A stretch of 64,000 nt of DNA from Acinetobacter portensis (GCF_023158935.1 NZ_CP096120.1:2480001-2544000), one strand, 5' to 3'; counted from the stretch's first letter, positions 8,196-19,562 are shown. Made by a program: numbers and translations. The notes: generated from the letters alone by a model not told the origin.

Positions 8196-10034
8196 ATGTG
8201 TGGTATTGTCGGTGGCGTTGCAGAACGTAATATTAGTAATATCCTTATTGAAGGTTTAAAGCGATTAGAATACCGTGGCTACGATTCAGCAGGTTTAGCT
8301 TTAATTAATCAAGGGCAAGTGCTTCGTGAACGTCGGGTTGGTAAAGTTGCCAATTTAGCAGATGCTGTTTCAGAATCTCAAATTTCAGGTTCGCTTGGTA
8401 TTGCGCACACACGTTGGGCAACGCACGGTAAACCAACCGAAGAAAATGCACATCCTCATATTTCAGGCAATGTCGCTGTTGTACATAACGGTATTATCGA
8501 AAATTACCAAGAATTAAAAGATGATTTAGAAGCGCTTGGTTATGTATTTACATCGCAAACAGATACTGAAGTTGTTGCTCATTTAGTGAATGATGCACTA
8601 AAAACTGCGCCAAGTTTATTAGAAGCTGTACGCAAAGTTGTACCCCAGCTTAAAGGTGCTTATGCGCTTGGTATCGTACATACAGATCATCCTGATGAAT
8701 TAATTACAGTTCGTGAAGGTTCACCGCTTGTAATTGGTGTAGGTATTGGTGAAAACTTTATTAGCTCTGACCAACTGGCACTTCTTCCAATTACAAACCG
8801 TTTTATTTACCTTGAAGAAGGTGATATTGCACGCTTAACACGTCATACAATTGAAGTGTTTGTAGATGGTCAATTGGTTGAACGCCCTGTTAAGGAGCTA
8901 GATGCAACAGTAAGCAATGCGTCTAAAGGTGAGTATAAGCACTACATGCTCAAAGAAATTTATGAGCAACCTGAAGCAATTAAGCAAACGATTTCACAAG
9001 CGTTAAATGGCAATGCACTTCGTGAAGATTTCTTAGCTTCTGCAATTGAAGATTTCTCGAATATTCAGCAAGTTCAAATTATTGCTTGTGGTACAAGTTA
9101 CCACGCAGGCATGATCGCAAAATATTGGTTCGAGCAACTGATTGATATGCCTTGCCAAGTTGAAATTGCGAGTGAATTCCGCTATCGCTCACCTGTGATT
9201 GTGAACAACACGCTTTATGTTTGTATTTCTCAATCTGGTGAAACAGCAGATACTTTAGCGGCACTTCGTGACACACAAAAACGTGCTGTTGCTAAAAACT
9301 TAAATATCACCACCATGACGATTTGCAACGTTGCAACATCTTCAATGGTACGTGAAACAAATCACAGCTTATTGACGCTTGCAGGCCCTGAAATTGGCGT
9401 TGCATCAACAAAAGCATTTACCACTCAACTTGCAGCATTAATGCTTCTTGTATTGAAAATTGGTCAAATTAAGCAAACAATTTCAGAAGATCAAATTGCA
9501 AAAATTGTGACTGAACTTTGGCATACACCAAAAGTTATTTTAGATACTTTGCAAAACGATAAAGAAATTTTACGTTTATCTGAACTCTTTGTTGAAAAGC
9601 AGCACTGCCTATTCTTAGGTCGTGGCACACACTTCCCTATTGCATTGGAAGGCGCTTTAAAACTTAAAGAAATTTCATATATTCATGCTGAAGGTTATGC
9701 AGCAGGTGAGCTTAAACATGGTCCACTTGCACTTGTAGATAATGACATGCCTGTTGTTATTCTTGCACCTAAAGATGACATGCTTGATAAGTTAAAATCG
9801 AATATGGAAGAAGTTCAAGCACGTGGTGGTGAACTTTTTGTGTTCGCAGATGAACATAGTGGTATTAAAGGCAAAGACCGTCAACATGTAGTGAATGTGC
9901 CAACAGTTGACCCAATTCTTGCGCCAATTGTTTACAGTATTCCTGTGCAATTACTGTCTTATCATGTTGCAGTACTTCGTGGTACGGATGTCGACCAACC
10001 ACGTAACCTTGCAAAATCTGTGACTGTTGAATAA
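8196..10034 (+). CDS. glmS: glutamine-fructose-6-phosphate aminotransferase (isomerizing)
   Basis: GlmS makes glucosamine 6-phosphate from fructose 6-phosphate and glutamine, the first step toward UDP-GlcNAc. The mature N-terminus is MCGIVGGV, with Cys2 as the glutaminase nucleophile. The N-terminal domain also shows HTRWATHG and HNGIIENY. Two SIS sugar-isomerase domains follow (CGTSYHAG, SQSGETADTL, and the C-terminal DVDQPRNLAKSVTVE). The length of 612 aa is normal. GAGG lies upstream of the ATG. No glmS ribozyme is expected or seen. A terminator follows the stop, ending the ribB-to-glmS block. Confidence 0.96.
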   Translation: MCGIVGGVAERNISNILIEGLKRLEYRGYDSAGLALINQGQVLRERRVGKVANLADAVSESQISGSLGIAHTRWATHGKPTEENAHPHISGNVAVVHNGIIENYQELKDDLEALGYVFTSQTDTEVVAHLVNDALKTAPSLLEAVRKVVPQLKGAYALGIVHTDHPDELITVREGSPLVIGVGIGENFISSDQLALLPITNRFIYLEEGDIARLTRHTIEVFVDGQLVERPVKELDATVSNASKGEYKHYMLKEIYEQPEAIKQTISQALNGNALREDFLASAIEDFSNIQQVQIIACGTSYHAGMIAKYWFEQLIDMPCQVEIASEFRYRSPVIVNNTLYVCISQSGETADTLAALRDTQKRAVAKNLNITTMTICNVATSSMVRETNHSLLTLAGPEIGVASTKAFTTQLAALMLLVLKIGQIKQTISEDQIAKIVTELWHTPKVILDTLQNDKEILRLSELFVEKQHCLFLGRGTHFPIALEGALKLKEISYIHAEGYAAGELKHGPLALVDNDMPVVILAPKDDMLDKLKSNMEEVQARGGELFVFADEHSGIKGKDRQHVVNVPTVDPILAPIVYSIPVQLLSYHVAVLRGTDVDQPRNLAKSVTVE

Positions 10035-10040
10035 TTGAAT

Positions 10041-10067
10041 AAAGGGCTGGATTTTCCAGCCTTTTTT
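10041..10067 (+). terminator. rho-independent terminator after glmS
   Basis: GGCTGG pairs with CCAGCC across an ATTTT loop, with extra A/T pairing, and a T6 run follows. It separates glmS from pgm. Confidence 0.8.
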
Positions 10068-10084
10068 CTAAAGTTGGAAATAAA

Positions 10085-11455
10085 ATGACAAAGCTTACTT
10101 GTTTTAAAGCCTACGATATTCGAGGCAAACTTGGCACAGAACTCAATGAAGAGATCGCATATAAAATTGGTCGTGCCTATGGTGAAATTTACCAACCAAA
10201 ATCGGTTGTTGTTGGCTGTGATGTCCGTTTAACGAGTGAAGATCTAAAACAGGCAACCATCAAAGGTTTGAATGATGCAGGCGTAAATGTTTTAGATTTA
10301 GGCATGACAGGCACTGAAGAAGTTTATTTCGGTGCTTTCCATCTTGATGTTCAAGGTGGTATTGAGGTGACTGCAAGCCATAATCCAATGGACTATAACG
10401 GAATGAAATTAGTCCGTGAAAATGCACGTCCAATTAGTGCCGATACAGGTCTAAAAGAAATTCAATTACTTGCTGAATCAGGTCAATTTAAAGATGTTGC
10501 TGTAAAAGGCACTTCTGAAAAATATAATATTTTGCCTGAATTTATCGATCATTTGATGACGTATATTGATCCTGCAAAAATCAGCTCATTAAAGCTCGTT
10601 GTAAATGCTGGTAATGGCGCAGCAGGTCATGTAATTGATGCAATTGAAGAAAAATTCAAAGCATTAAATCTCCCTGTAGAATTTATCAAAATTCATCATG
10701 AAGCAGATGGCACGTTCCCAAATGGTATTCCCAACCCGATCTTAGTAGAAAACCGTGATAGCACACGTAATGCAGTTCTTGAGCATGGTGCAGATATGGG
10801 GATTGCTTGGGATGGTGACTTCGATCGTTGTTTCCTTTTTGATGAAAAAGGGCAATTCATTGAAGGCTATTACATTGTTGGTTTACTTGCACAAGCATTC
10901 TTATTGAAACAATCTGGTGAGAAAATTGTTCATGACCCACGTTTAGTTTGGAACACTTTTGATATTGTTGAACAGTTCAATGGTGAAGCAATCCAATCTA
11001 AATCTGGCCATTCATTCATTAAAGAAAAAATGCGTGAACATAATGCAGTATATGGCGGTGAAATGAGTGCTCATCACTATTTCCGTGATTTTGCCTATTG
11101 TGATAGCGGTATGATTCCTTGGTTATTGGCGGTTTCTGTACTATCAGAAACTCAAAAACCACTCTCATCACTTGTTGAAGAAATGATTGATAAATTCCCT
11201 TGTTCAGGTGAAATCAATTTTAAAGTTGCAAATACTCAAGTCACCATTCAAAAGATTTTCGATCATTTTGCAGAGCAAAATCCAACAATTGATAAAACAG
11301 ATGGTGTGAGTTTAGATTTTGGTTCGTGGCGTTTAAACGTTCGTGCATCAAATACAGAACCACTGTTACGCTTGAACATTGAAAGCCGTAAAGATCAAAA
11401 TCCTAAGCCTATGCAAGCTTATATAGATGAACTTACACAACTCATTCAGTCTTAA
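10085..11455 (+). CDS. pgm: phosphomannomutase/phosphoglucomutase
   Basis: This mutase converts hexose 6-phosphates and 1-phosphates, supplying glucose 1-phosphate to GalU. The phosphoserine loop [13 protein letters not shown] places the active Ser at residue 98. The metal-binding loop DGDFDRC is near residue 240, and GEMSAHHYF and [12 protein letters not shown] form the sugar- and phosphate-binding ends. The 456-residue length fits the AlgC/ManB family. It closes the K-type locus and runs convergent to galE, as is standard in Acinetobacter. Confidence 0.92.
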   Translation: MTKLTCFKAYDIRGKLGTELNEEIAYKIGRAYGEIYQPKSVVVGCDVRLTSEDLKQATIKGLNDAGVNVLDLGMTGTEEVYFGAFHLDVQGGIEVTASHNPMDYNGMKLVRENARPISADTGLKEIQLLAESGQFKDVAVKGTSEKYNILPEFIDHLMTYIDPAKISSLKLVVNAGNGAAGHVIDAIEEKFKALNLPVEFIKIHHEADGTFPNGIPNPILVENRDSTRNAVLEHGADMGIAWDGDFDRCFLFDEKGQFIEGYYIVGLLAQAFLLKQSGEKIVHDPRLVWNTFDIVEQFNGEAIQSKSGHSFIKEKMREHNAVYGGEMSAHHYFRDFAYCDSGMIPWLLAVSVLSETQKPLSSLVEEMIDKFPCSGEINFKVANTQVTIQKIFDHFAEQNPTIDKTDGVSLDFGSWRLNVRASNTEPLLRLNIESRKDQNPKPMQAYIDELTQLIQS

Positions 11456-11480
11456 TTTCTAGATTGATGTAGAAAATAAA

Positions 11481-11506
11481 AAAGAGCCTTAAAGGCTCTT
11501 TTTTTA
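11481..11506. terminator. bidirectional terminator between pgm and galE
   Basis: AAAGAGCC pairs with GGCTCTTT, with an A run on one side and a T8 run on the other. It can end both the + strand pgm transcript and the - strand polysaccharide operon. Confidence 0.85.
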
Positions 11507-11516
11507 TTGCTAACAT

Positions 11517-12536
11517 TTAATCACGATATCCATTTGGGTTTTGTTTTTGCCAGTTCCAACTATCAGCCAACATATCTTCCAAACCAAATTTTGCTGTCCA
11601 ACCCAACTCTTGCACAGCACGTGCATTATTGGCAAAAGACGTTGCAACATCACCCTCACGTCGTGGTGCAAATTCAAATGGAATTTCTATACCATTCACT
11701 CTTTCAAATGTATTTTTAATTTCTAAAACTGAACAACCATTGCCTGTACCAATATTCCAAGCACGACAACCTTGAGCATTTAAACGATTATTCAATGCAC
11801 ATAGGTGCGCATTTGCTAAATCAACAACATGAATATAATCACGTACACCTGTGCCATCAACCGTGTCATAATCATTACCAAAAATAGAGAGTTTTTCACG
11901 ACGACCAACAGCAACTTGTGTCACATAAGGCATTAAGTTATTTGGAATACCTTGTGGGTCTTCACCCATTAAGCCACTTTTATGTGCGCCTACAGGATTA
12001 AAATAACGTAATAGTGCAATTGACCAACGCTCATCGGCTTGAGCAAGTTTTTCTAATAATTGTTCAACAATCAGTTTGGTATAACCATAATTATTACTTG
12101 GCATCCCTGTTGGCATATCTTCATTCAGCGGAGAGATATTTGCCTCATCATATACAGTTGCAGATGAACTAAAGACCAAATTAAAAACATTGGCGCGTTC
12201 CATCGCTTGAACTAAGCTAATTGAACCCGAAATATTATTTTCAAAATACTTTAAAGGAATTTTCTGACTTTCACCCACGGCTTTTAAGCCTGCAAAATGA
12301 ATCACTGCATCAATCTGATGATTCTGAAAAATTTGGTCTAAAACAACCTCATCAAGAATATCACCCTCTACAAAATCAACTGATTTTGCAGTAAGTGTTT
12401 GAACTCGATTTAATGCTTCTTTTGAACTGTTTGATAAATTATCTAATACAACAACATCATGTCCTGCATTTAAGAGTTCTACACAAGTATGCGAACCAAT
12501 GTAGCCCGCGCCACCTGTTACCAAAACCTTAGACAT
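11517..12536 (-). CDS. gne1: UDP-glucose/UDP-N-acetylglucosamine 4-epimerase (GalE/Gne1)
   Basis: This NAD-dependent epimerase interconverts UDP-Glc/UDP-Gal and, in Acinetobacter capsule loci, probably also the N-acetyl forms. It has the Rossmann TGGAGYIGS motif at residues 7-15, the catalytic SSSATVY segment at 123-129 and Tyr150-xxx-Lys154 (YGYTK). The length of 339 aa is typical of GalE. The start overlaps the end of gpi by eight bases. It is the last gene of the - strand operon. The symbol follows Acinetobacter K-locus usage, and galE is equally valid. Confidence 0.92.
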   Translation of the reverse strand: MSKVLVTGGAGYIGSHTCVELLNAGHDVVVLDNLSNSSKEALNRVQTLTAKSVDFVEGDILDEVVLDQIFQNHQIDAVIHFAGLKAVGESQKIPLKYFENNISGSISLVQAMERANVFNLVFSSSATVYDEANISPLNEDMPTGMPSNNYGYTKLIVEQLLEKLAQADERWSIALLRYFNPVGAHKSGLMGEDPQGIPNNLMPYVTQVAVGRREKLSIFGNDYDTVDGTGVRDYIHVVDLANAHLCALNNRLNAQGCRAWNIGTGNGCSVLEIKNTFERVNGIEIPFEFAPRREGDVATSFANNARAVQELGWTAKFGLEDMLADSWNWQKQNPNGYRD

Positions 12537-14202
12537 GTTCTTTCCCCATTAAAATATGTATTAAACCTTGTGTAGATGCATCAAGTGTCGACAAATCAGT
12601 TTGCTCACCATTCAAAATTGGCAGTAATTGATTGGCGATTTCTTTGCCCTTTTCTACACCCCATTGATCAAATGGGTTGATATTCCATAATACAGACTGT
12701 ACAAAAACTTTGTGCTCATACATCGCAATGAGCATGCCTAAACTATAAGGATTCAACTCTTGCATCAAAATAGTCGAGCTTGGTTGATTACCCTCATATT
12801 TTTTATATTCAGGTAAATCTGCAACTTCGTTTTGATCTAGTGCTTCATTACCAAAAGCCAAAAGCCGAGATTGTGCCAAGCAATTAGACAGCGCTAAATG
12901 ATGTTGTTGAATAAGCGCTTCAGCGTTATCCACATAAGTAAATTGCTGACTGTTATAACGCTTTACAGGCGCAATAAAGTCACTACTTACCGACTGCGTC
13001 CCTTGATGTAGCAACTGATAAAATGCATGTTGGGCATTTGGGCCCACTTCACCCCAAACAATTGGGCAAGTATCCCATGCAACTTTTTCGCCATCTCGCT
13101 GAATCGACTTACCATTCGATTCCATTTCCAATTGCTGTAAATATGAAGCAAAGTATTTTAAGCGACCATCATAAGGCAGCACCGCATGAGTTTGAATATC
13201 TAAAAAATTATTATTCCAAGCACCCAACAGCCCCATCAAAACAGGAATATTTTGATCAAAAGAAGCCGTTTGAAAATGCTGATCAATTGCATAAGCACCT
13301 GCCAACAATTGCTTAAAGCCTTCCACACCAATCGTCAATGCAATGGGTAAACCAATACAAGACCATAATGAATAACGACCACCCACCCAATCCCACAATA
13401 AGAATTGATTTTCAGGTGCAATCCCCCAAGCGGTCATTTTCTCAGGCTTTGTTGAAACACCAATAAAGTGATGCTTTAAAATTTGTTGATCTTGACCCAG
13501 TGCTTTTTCTAGCCATAAACGTACAGTTTGTGCATTAGATAAAGTATCAATCGTGCCAAAAGACTTCGATGAAATAATAAATAGCGTTGTTTCAGGTCGT
13601 AGCTTATGCAATAAATCTGAGAGCTGACTTCCATCAATGGTCGAAACAAAATGTGTATTTAACGGCTTTGCTGTGGTTTTCTTAAAATCCGAAAGCGCAT
13701 GACTCACCATGAGTGGACCTAAGTCAGAACCACCCACACCAATATTGACGACATCTTGAATGACTTCACCCGTTGCACCACGGTATTGCCCATCATGAAT
13801 TTTATTCACTAAGGCATACATGCGATCTAACTGTTCATGTACTTGAGATGCTAATTCAGGATGCACTTGATCATTTTTAGGCAAACGAAGTGCCCAATGC
13901 ATCGCAGCACGATTTTCTGTGTAATTGATTTGTTCAGTTGAAAATAAGCGTTTAATCCACGGCGTTAGATCTTGTGCATTTGCCCAAGCGGCCAAACCTT
14001 TTAATACATTTTGATTAATACGATGTTTACTAAAATCGAAAACAATTGGAGATAAAGACACAGAAAAATTTTGAAAACGTGTCGTTTCTTCAGCAAATAA
14101 TTCTGTTAAATGCTTTTTCTCAAATTCAGTTTTTAACGCCTGTAAATTCTGAATCACCGAATCTAAACTTTCGACTGGATAAGGATGAATTTTACCAACC
14201 AT
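12529..14202 (-). CDS. gpi: glucose-6-phosphate isomerase
   Basis: Gpi interconverts glucose 6-phosphate and fructose 6-phosphate, linking central metabolism with both the GlmS and the Pgm/GalU branches. Visible marks are [12 protein letters not shown], the phosphate-binding [22 protein letters not shown] and [15 protein letters not shown] with the catalytic His. The 557-residue length is normal. It shares its first base with the end of ugd and overlaps galE at the other end, so it sits in a tight operon. Gpi within a capsule locus is a standard Acinetobacter arrangement. Confidence 0.94.
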   Translation of the reverse strand: MVGKIHPYPVESLDSVIQNLQALKTEFEKKHLTELFAEETTRFQNFSVSLSPIVFDFSKHRINQNVLKGLAAWANAQDLTPWIKRLFSTEQINYTENRAAMHWALRLPKNDQVHPELASQVHEQLDRMYALVNKIHDGQYRGATGEVIQDVVNIGVGGSDLGPLMVSHALSDFKKTTAKPLNTHFVSTIDGSQLSDLLHKLRPETTLFIISSKSFGTIDTLSNAQTVRLWLEKALGQDQQILKHHFIGVSTKPEKMTAWGIAPENQFLLWDWVGGRYSLWSCIGLPIALTIGVEGFKQLLAGAYAIDQHFQTASFDQNIPVLMGLLGAWNNNFLDIQTHAVLPYDGRLKYFASYLQQLEMESNGKSIQRDGEKVAWDTCPIVWGEVGPNAQHAFYQLLHQGTQSVSSDFIAPVKRYNSQQFTYVDNAEALIQQHHLALSNCLAQSRLLAFGNEALDQNEVADLPEYKKYEGNQPSSTILMQELNPYSLGMLIAMYEHKVFVQSVLWNINPFDQWGVEKGKEIANQLLPILNGEQTDLSTLDASTQGLIHILMGKEHV

Positions 14203-15458
14203 TAGCGCCCCACCCCCATATATGCAAACCCTTGAGCTTTAACATAACTTGGGTCATAAATATTTCGACCATCCAAAATAAGCGGATGATTCATTGTTTT
14301 TAATAATATTGAATAATCTGGACTCCAATATTGCTTCCAAGCAGTCAATAAACAAAGTGCATGTGCATTTTGAGTCGCTTCATATTGGTCTGTACAATAA
14401 ATTAAATCTGCACGCTGACCATATTCTTTTTCAATTTCAGCCAAAGCTTGGGGATCATGTAATTTTACAGTAACACCCTGTGCCCATAACGCTTTTAACA
14501 TGGCATGAATTGGAGATTGTTGAATACGGGCTGTATTTTCTTTAAATGCCGCCCCCCAAATTGCAACCGTTTTACCGCTTAAATCACCATGGAAATAGTT
14601 CCACAATTTGCGGAATAAAATTTCTTTTTGTTGCTCGTTAATGTCCCAAACTTGTGCCAATAACTGACTTTTCGTGCCTGTATCGGACACTGTATTCGAC
14701 AAAGTTAAAATATCATGTGAAAAGTTTTCACCACCAAAACCCGCTCCTGGATATAAATACGATGTACCAATGCGACTATCTGCCGCCATACCTTGGCGGA
14801 CATGTTCAATATCAATCCCTAGTTTTTCTGCAACCACAGCTAAATCATTAATATAACTAATGCGCGTTGCCAACATGCCAGAAACACTAAGTTTGGTAAA
14901 CTCAGCATCAAGTACAGGCATAAATAAATACTGATGTGCACGTGGAAAAAGCGGTCTTAAAAGCTCTTTAATCTTATTTTCACTACGTTCAGAAGAGCTA
15001 CCAACAATCAATTGTTTAATTTGAATTAAACTTTGTAAAGCATTACCTTCTTGAATAATATCGGGTAAATAGACCCAATCATCTTCCGACAATACTTTTT
15101 CAAATTTCTCTGTACCATGAAGCCCTAAAGTTGAAGCATTAATCATTAATTTAGGGTGAATGATTGGACGTAATTTCAACTCTTTTAGAATTTCAATGCT
15201 TTTCGCTTCTTCCGTTGGATTAAAACTAAAGAAGTAAGCATCAATATCTAAAGGGATATGTGAAAAGTTGCAATAGGTCAAAAAACCGTTTTCTTGTTGC
15301 GTATCAAGCAAACGTTTTACCGCTTCATCTTGCGTATAAGCTTGTTCTGTTATTGGCTTTTTTAGTACATCACACCAAAATACTTGATGCCCACACTCAG
15401 CCAACAAAGCCGAAAACACACCTGAATAAAGGGTTTGTCCAAATACTGCAACTTTCAT
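14202..15458 (-). CDS. ugd: UDP-glucose 6-dehydrogenase-family protein (Ugd) lacking the catalytic cysteine
   Basis: The family oxidises UDP-glucose to UDP-glucuronate. The fold is clear: an N-terminal Rossmann domain, the central conserved Lys189 in [21 protein letters not shown], and a C-terminal UDP-binding domain ([10 protein letters not shown]). The usual NAD motif GxGYVG is degenerate (FGQTLYSG). The catalytic GFGGSCFPKD loop reads [10 protein letters not shown] at about residues 240-249, so Asn245 stands where the nucleophilic Cys should be. It lies between galU and gpi. It may be non-catalytic or use altered chemistry. From memory, Acinetobacter Ugd proteins share this loop. Confidence 0.85.
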   Translation of the reverse strand: MKVAVFGQTLYSGVFSALLAECGHQVFWCDVLKKPITEQAYTQDEAVKRLLDTQQENGFLTYCNFSHIPLDIDAYFFSFNPTEEAKSIEILKELKLRPIIHPKLMINASTLGLHGTEKFEKVLSEDDWVYLPDIIQEGNALQSLIQIKQLIVGSSSERSENKIKELLRPLFPRAHQYLFMPVLDAEFTKLSVSGMLATRISYINDLAVVAEKLGIDIEHVRQGMAADSRIGTSYLYPGAGFGGENFSHDILTLSNTVSDTGTKSQLLAQVWDINEQQKEILFRKLWNYFHGDLSGKTVAIWGAAFKENTARIQQSPIHAMLKALWAQGVTVKLHDPQALAEIEKEYGQRADLIYCTDQYEATQNAHALCLLTAWKQYWSPDYSILLKTMNHPLILDGRNIYDPSYVKAQGFAYMGVGR

Positions 15459-15471
15459 AAAAGGTCCTTTT

Positions 15472-16350
15472 CTATAGTTTTAATTCTTTGATGAGATCCT
15501 TAAATGCATCACCAAGTTTAGGATGATCTACACCATAATGAAGTACAGCTTTTAAATAGCCAAGCTTACTACCACAGTCAAAGGTTTGACCTTTCATACG
15601 ATAAGCTTCAACAGTATCTGTTTCTTGCAACATCGCAATTGCATCGGTCAATTGAATTTCATTACCTGCACCTTTTGGTGTTTGTTCAAGTAATTGCATA
15701 ATTTTTGCAGGTAAAATATATCGACCAACCACTGATAGATTAGATGGTGCCGTACCCACAGCAGGCTTTTCAACAATACCTTGCATTTGAATGCTATGAC
15801 CTTCCGCAGGTGTAGACGCAACATCTACAATACCGTATTGATCAACTAAGTTATCAGGAACAGCTTCCACCATAATTTGAGAAGCTTGTGTTTCATTAAA
15901 ACGCTGAATCATCAAACTCAAATCATTGGTTTCAGATGGATCTTTCACTAAAACATCGGGTAGTAGAACTGCAAAATCATCATTACCCACCACAGCTTTT
16001 GCGCATAATACTGCATGTCCCAAACCTAGCGCTTGTGGCTGACGTACACTAATGACGCTGACATGAGGCGGTAAAATTTCAGTAATTTCTTTAAGTAAAT
16101 CAATTTTCTTTTTATTTTCTAACGTTGTTTCTAATTCAAAATTACGGTCAAAATAATTTTCAATAGATGCCTTTGAAGAATGCGTCACTAAAATAATTTG
16201 TTCAATACCAGCAGCAACAGCTTCTTTCACCACATACTCAATTGCAGGACGGTCAACAACGGTCACCATCTCTTTTGGAATTGACTTACTTGCAGGTAAA
16301 AAACGTGTACCCAAACCTGCAACAGGAAGAATGGCTTTTTTAATGCTCAT
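15472..16350 (-). CDS. galU: UTP-glucose-1-phosphate uridylyltransferase
   Basis: GalU makes UDP-glucose from UTP and glucose 1-phosphate. The N-terminal nucleotide-binding motif LPVAGLGTRFLPASKSIPK spans about residues 8-26. Further marks are the VLLPDVLV segment with the metal-binding Asp, the GIVEKP loop and FDCGSKLGYLKA near the end. The 292-residue length is normal. It lies 13 bases upstream of ugd and 26 bases downstream of weeK on the - strand, in the conserved 3' block of Acinetobacter polysaccharide loci. Confidence 0.95.
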   Translation of the reverse strand: MSIKKAILPVAGLGTRFLPASKSIPKEMVTVVDRPAIEYVVKEAVAAGIEQIILVTHSSKASIENYFDRNFELETTLENKKKIDLLKEITEILPPHVSVISVRQPQALGLGHAVLCAKAVVGNDDFAVLLPDVLVKDPSETNDLSLMIQRFNETQASQIMVEAVPDNLVDQYGIVDVASTPAEGHSIQMQGIVEKPAVGTAPSNLSVVGRYILPAKIMQLLEQTPKGAGNEIQLTDAIAMLQETDTVEAYRMKGQTFDCGSKLGYLKAVLHYGVDHPKLGDAFKDLIKELKL

Positions 16351-16376
16351 AACTTAACTCAAATATATTTATAGGA

Positions 16377-18251
16377 TTAGTTTACCTGAATCTGATTACC
16401 ACGGTGATAACCATCGACATAATGTTCTAATTGAGTCAGCGCCCAGTTCACATCATCTTCAACAGCTGTGAGTGATTCAATTCGTTCAAATGTTTTTAAA
16501 ATGTCTTCTAAAAGGTAATGCTTTTCATACGATCTTAAAATACGGCTATGTTCTGTTGTTTCCGTATTTTCTTGATCAATAAGTAATTCCTCATATAATT
16601 TTTCACCCGGACGTAAGCCTGTATATTGAATTTCAATATCACCATCTTGAGTATTTGCATCTTTCACTTTTAAACCGCTGAGTGAAATCATTTGGCGTGC
16701 TAAATCCTGAATACGTACAGGTTGCCCCATATCTAGCAAGAAAACATCCCCACCTTTACCCATCGCACCTGCTTGAATAACCAACTGAGATGCTTCAGGT
16801 ATGGTCATAAAGTAACGTGTCACTTCAGGGTGAGTCACGGTAATTGGTCCACCTTTGGCAATTTGCTGTCTAAATAAAGGAACAACTGAACCAGATGAAC
16901 CCAAAACATTACCAAAACGAACAATGCTAATTTGCGTTGTATTTTGTGCCTCAGCCATTGCCTGACAATATAACTCTGCCAAACGTTTTGAAGCACCCAT
17001 GACATTGGTCGGACGCACCGCTTTATCTGTCGAGATTAAAACAAAGGTTTCAACGCCCTGTTTGACTGCTGCATTTAAGCTAAAAGCTGTACCCACTGCG
17101 TTATTTTTCAAGCCTGCAATTGGGTTGCATTCTACCAATGGCACATGCTTATATGCCGCTGCGTGATAGACTGTTTGTACTTGATATTGCTGAATCACAC
17201 GTTCCAGTTTCCGCTGATCAAGCACTGTGCCCAAAATTGGTACAATGTCTTCATTCGACAATAAACGTAATTCTTTTTCAATTTGATACAGTGCAAACTC
17301 TGTCATTTCATAAATAATCAACATTTTCGGCTGATTTTTAATAATTTGACGACACAGCTCCGAACCAATAGAACCGCCTGCACCTGTGACCATCACCACT
17401 TTATGATGAATATTTTTGGCTAAAAGCTCTGATACAGGTGGAACAGGATCACGTCCCAATAAGTCAATAATATCAACTTCCTGAATATCTGAAATGCGGA
17501 CTTCACCATCTACAAGACGGGTTAAACTAGGTAGCTCGGTAATTTTCAGATGCGTAGGTTCTAAGAATTTAATAATTTCACTTTTACGTTCACGACCGAC
17601 CGATGGCAACGCAATTAAAATTTCATCAACCGTGTCTTTCTTTAAAATTTTAAGCGCATGTCGAGGATGATAAACTTTTAAACGCCCGACCATTTGACCC
17701 GATAAAGATGAATTGTCATCAATAAAAAATACAGGTAAATGTTCATCTGACTTATTTAAAAGTGCAGCAATTTGCTGTCCTGCGAAACCCGCACCATAAA
17801 TCGCCACACGTTTACGTAGTACATCTGACTGGAAATGCGAACGTACCACAAAACGAATTACACCGCGGCTAAACCAAATCCATGCAAACATCATGAAACC
17901 AAACATGAGCGGAATAGACATTGGAATAAATGCAGGCGTTAAATATGCCAAAAGATATAAAGCAAAAACAGTTAAAGATGTCGCAAGTGCTAATTTAGCA
18001 ATAAGTGCTTCATTAAAGGTGCGAACAATAAACTTATAAACACCACATGCCACCAAAATCAAACTGGCAATCGCAGCAACCCACAGCGGACCAAATGGGA
18101 TATTTGGCACAGCTTCTACACCTAAATTCACCAAACGAATGGCATAACATAGCCAAATCAGGATGGGGAAAATAAGAAAATCCATCAGCACCAAGAAGCT
18201 TTGCTTCACAATACGAGGTGCTGTAGATAGTGGCAGAATGATTGATTTCAC
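16377..18251 (-). CDS. weeK: membrane nucleoside-diphosphate-sugar 4,6-dehydratase (PglF/Gdr/WeeK type)
   Basis: It probably converts UDP-GlcNAc to the 4-keto-6-deoxy sugar, the first step to QuiNAc4NAc. The 624-residue protein starts with four to five membrane helices (about 1-130). A CoA-binding-like Rossmann domain (VAIYGAGFAGQQI) follows, then the catalytic SDR domain with VTGAGGSIGSELCRQI. The catalytic stretch reads STDKAVRPTNVMGASKR, with Met in place of the usual Tyr, as in long-form dehydratases such as PglF and WbpM. About 120 bases separate it from weeJ, a wider gap than elsewhere in the cluster. Acinetobacter K-locus usage calls it gdr. Confidence 0.88.
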   Translation of the reverse strand: MKSIILPLSTAPRIVKQSFLVLMDFLIFPILIWLCYAIRLVNLGVEAVPNIPFGPLWVAAIASLILVACGVYKFIVRTFNEALIAKLALATSLTVFALYLLAYLTPAFIPMSIPLMFGFMMFAWIWFSRGVIRFVVRSHFQSDVLRKRVAIYGAGFAGQQIAALLNKSDEHLPVFFIDDNSSLSGQMVGRLKVYHPRHALKILKKDTVDEILIALPSVGRERKSEIIKFLEPTHLKITELPSLTRLVDGEVRISDIQEVDIIDLLGRDPVPPVSELLAKNIHHKVVMVTGAGGSIGSELCRQIIKNQPKMLIIYEMTEFALYQIEKELRLLSNEDIVPILGTVLDQRKLERVIQQYQVQTVYHAAAYKHVPLVECNPIAGLKNNAVGTAFSLNAAVKQGVETFVLISTDKAVRPTNVMGASKRLAELYCQAMAEAQNTTQISIVRFGNVLGSSGSVVPLFRQQIAKGGPITVTHPEVTRYFMTIPEASQLVIQAGAMGKGGDVFLLDMGQPVRIQDLARQMISLSGLKVKDANTQDGDIEIQYTGLRPGEKLYEELLIDQENTETTEHSRILRSYEKHYLLEDILKTFERIESLTAVEDDVNWALTQLEHYVDGYHRGNQIQVN

Positions 18252-18371
18252 AGAGTAAGATTCGATCCAAGCATGTGTTGTTTTAGGGAAATAAACTCTC
18301 TAGCTTTAAACACTATTTTAAATGTTATACGCCAAATGATTATACCTGAGTTCATCATTTGGCGAATCTTT

Positions 18372-19541
18372 TTAGATTTGAGCAATCACCTGTTGAATCG
18401 CATTCACAGTTTTCTGAATACTGTCTTCAGATAATGTCGGATGAACCAAAAACATTAAACTTGTTTCGCCTAATGCTTTTGCATTTTTTAACGGTTTTTC
18501 AGGACGCCAATTTGTGTCATCGAATGCTTTTTCTAAATAAACTTCAGAACAAGAACCACTAAAGCACGGCACATTGAGCGCACTAATTTCTGCCATGATG
18601 CGATCACGTGACCAGCCTTCAGGTAAAACATCAACATTCACTTGCACATAACATTTATATGCTGCATGCACATAATCAGAAGATGGTTTTGCTACAGTAA
18701 AATATGGATTATTTTCAAATATGGCTTGAATACGTGCCATATTGGCATTACGTTTTGCAGTCCACTTCGGCATCTCAACAAGCTGTAAACGACCAATGAC
18801 CGCTTGCATTTCCATCATGCGCCAGTTTGTACCAAATGAATCATGCAACCAACGGAAACCCGGTGGATGTTGTTTGTTATAAATACTGTCGTAGTTTTTA
18901 CCATGATCTTTATAAGACCACATTTTTCTCCAAAGCATTTCATCATTGGTGGTGACCATACCACCTTCACCACCTGTGGTCATAATCTTATCTTGGCAGA
19001 AAGACCATGCACCAATATGACCAATTGAACCCGCAGGCTGACCTTTGTACATTGCACCATGCGCTTGGGCACAATCTTCAATCACGAAAATGCCTTTTTC
19101 TTCTGCCAATTGCATGATTGGATCCATATTACACATCCAACCTGCCAAATGTACACAAATAATGGCTTTAGTCTTTGGCGTAAGCATCGCTTCAATCGTA
19201 CGACGTGAAATATTTTGTGAATCAAGTTCAACATCCGCAAAAATTGGATTTGCCCCTGCGGTCACAATTGAACTTGCTGATGCTAAGAAAGTACGTGATG
19301 TCACAATCACATCATCGCCTGCACCTACGCCCAATGCTTTTAGGGCTAAATCTAGGGCAACCGTACCATTAGCTACAGCTACTGCATGTTTCGTTCCTGC
19401 AAATTGAGCAAATTCCTTTTCAAATTCGCGACATTCTTGACCTGTCCAATAATTCACTTTATTCGACAACAGAACTTTTGATACCGCGTCTGCTTCAGCT
19501 TGAGTAAAGCTTGGCCACGGTTCAAATGCAGTATTTAACAT
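18372..19541 (-). CDS. weeJ: PLP-dependent sugar 4-aminotransferase (PglE/QhbB/WeeJ type)
   Basis: This DegT/DnrJ/EryC1-family enzyme is expected to add the 4-amino group to the 4-keto sugar made by the WeeK homologue. The cofactor-binding region reads VIEDCAQAHGAMY, and the Schiff-base lysine lies in FCQDKIMTTGGEGGMV. The N-terminal PSFTQAEADAV and VANGTVALDLALKALG are typical. At 389 residues it is a full-length member. It is followed by the acetyltransferase and initiating transferase genes, as in pgl and wee clusters. Confidence 0.88.
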   Translation of the reverse strand: MLNTAFEPWPSFTQAEADAVSKVLLSNKVNYWTGQECREFEKEFAQFAGTKHAVAVANGTVALDLALKALGVGAGDDVIVTSRTFLASASSIVTAGANPIFADVELDSQNISRRTIEAMLTPKTKAIICVHLAGWMCNMDPIMQLAEEKGIFVIEDCAQAHGAMYKGQPAGSIGHIGAWSFCQDKIMTTGGEGGMVTTNDEMLWRKMWSYKDHGKNYDSIYNKQHPPGFRWLHDSFGTNWRMMEMQAVIGRLQLVEMPKWTAKRNANMARIQAIFENNPYFTVAKPSSDYVHAAYKCYVQVNVDVLPEGWSRDRIMAEISALNVPCFSGSCSEVYLEKAFDDTNWRPEKPLKNAKALGETSLMFLVHPTLSEDSIQKTVNAIQQVIAQI

Positions 19542-19562
19542 GGATTTTTCCTAGTTTAAAAT

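Noticed and set aside
14930..14955. CACGTG-containing sequence in ugd as a further parS
   Set aside because: Only the six-base core matches. The flanks do not form the parS palindrome.
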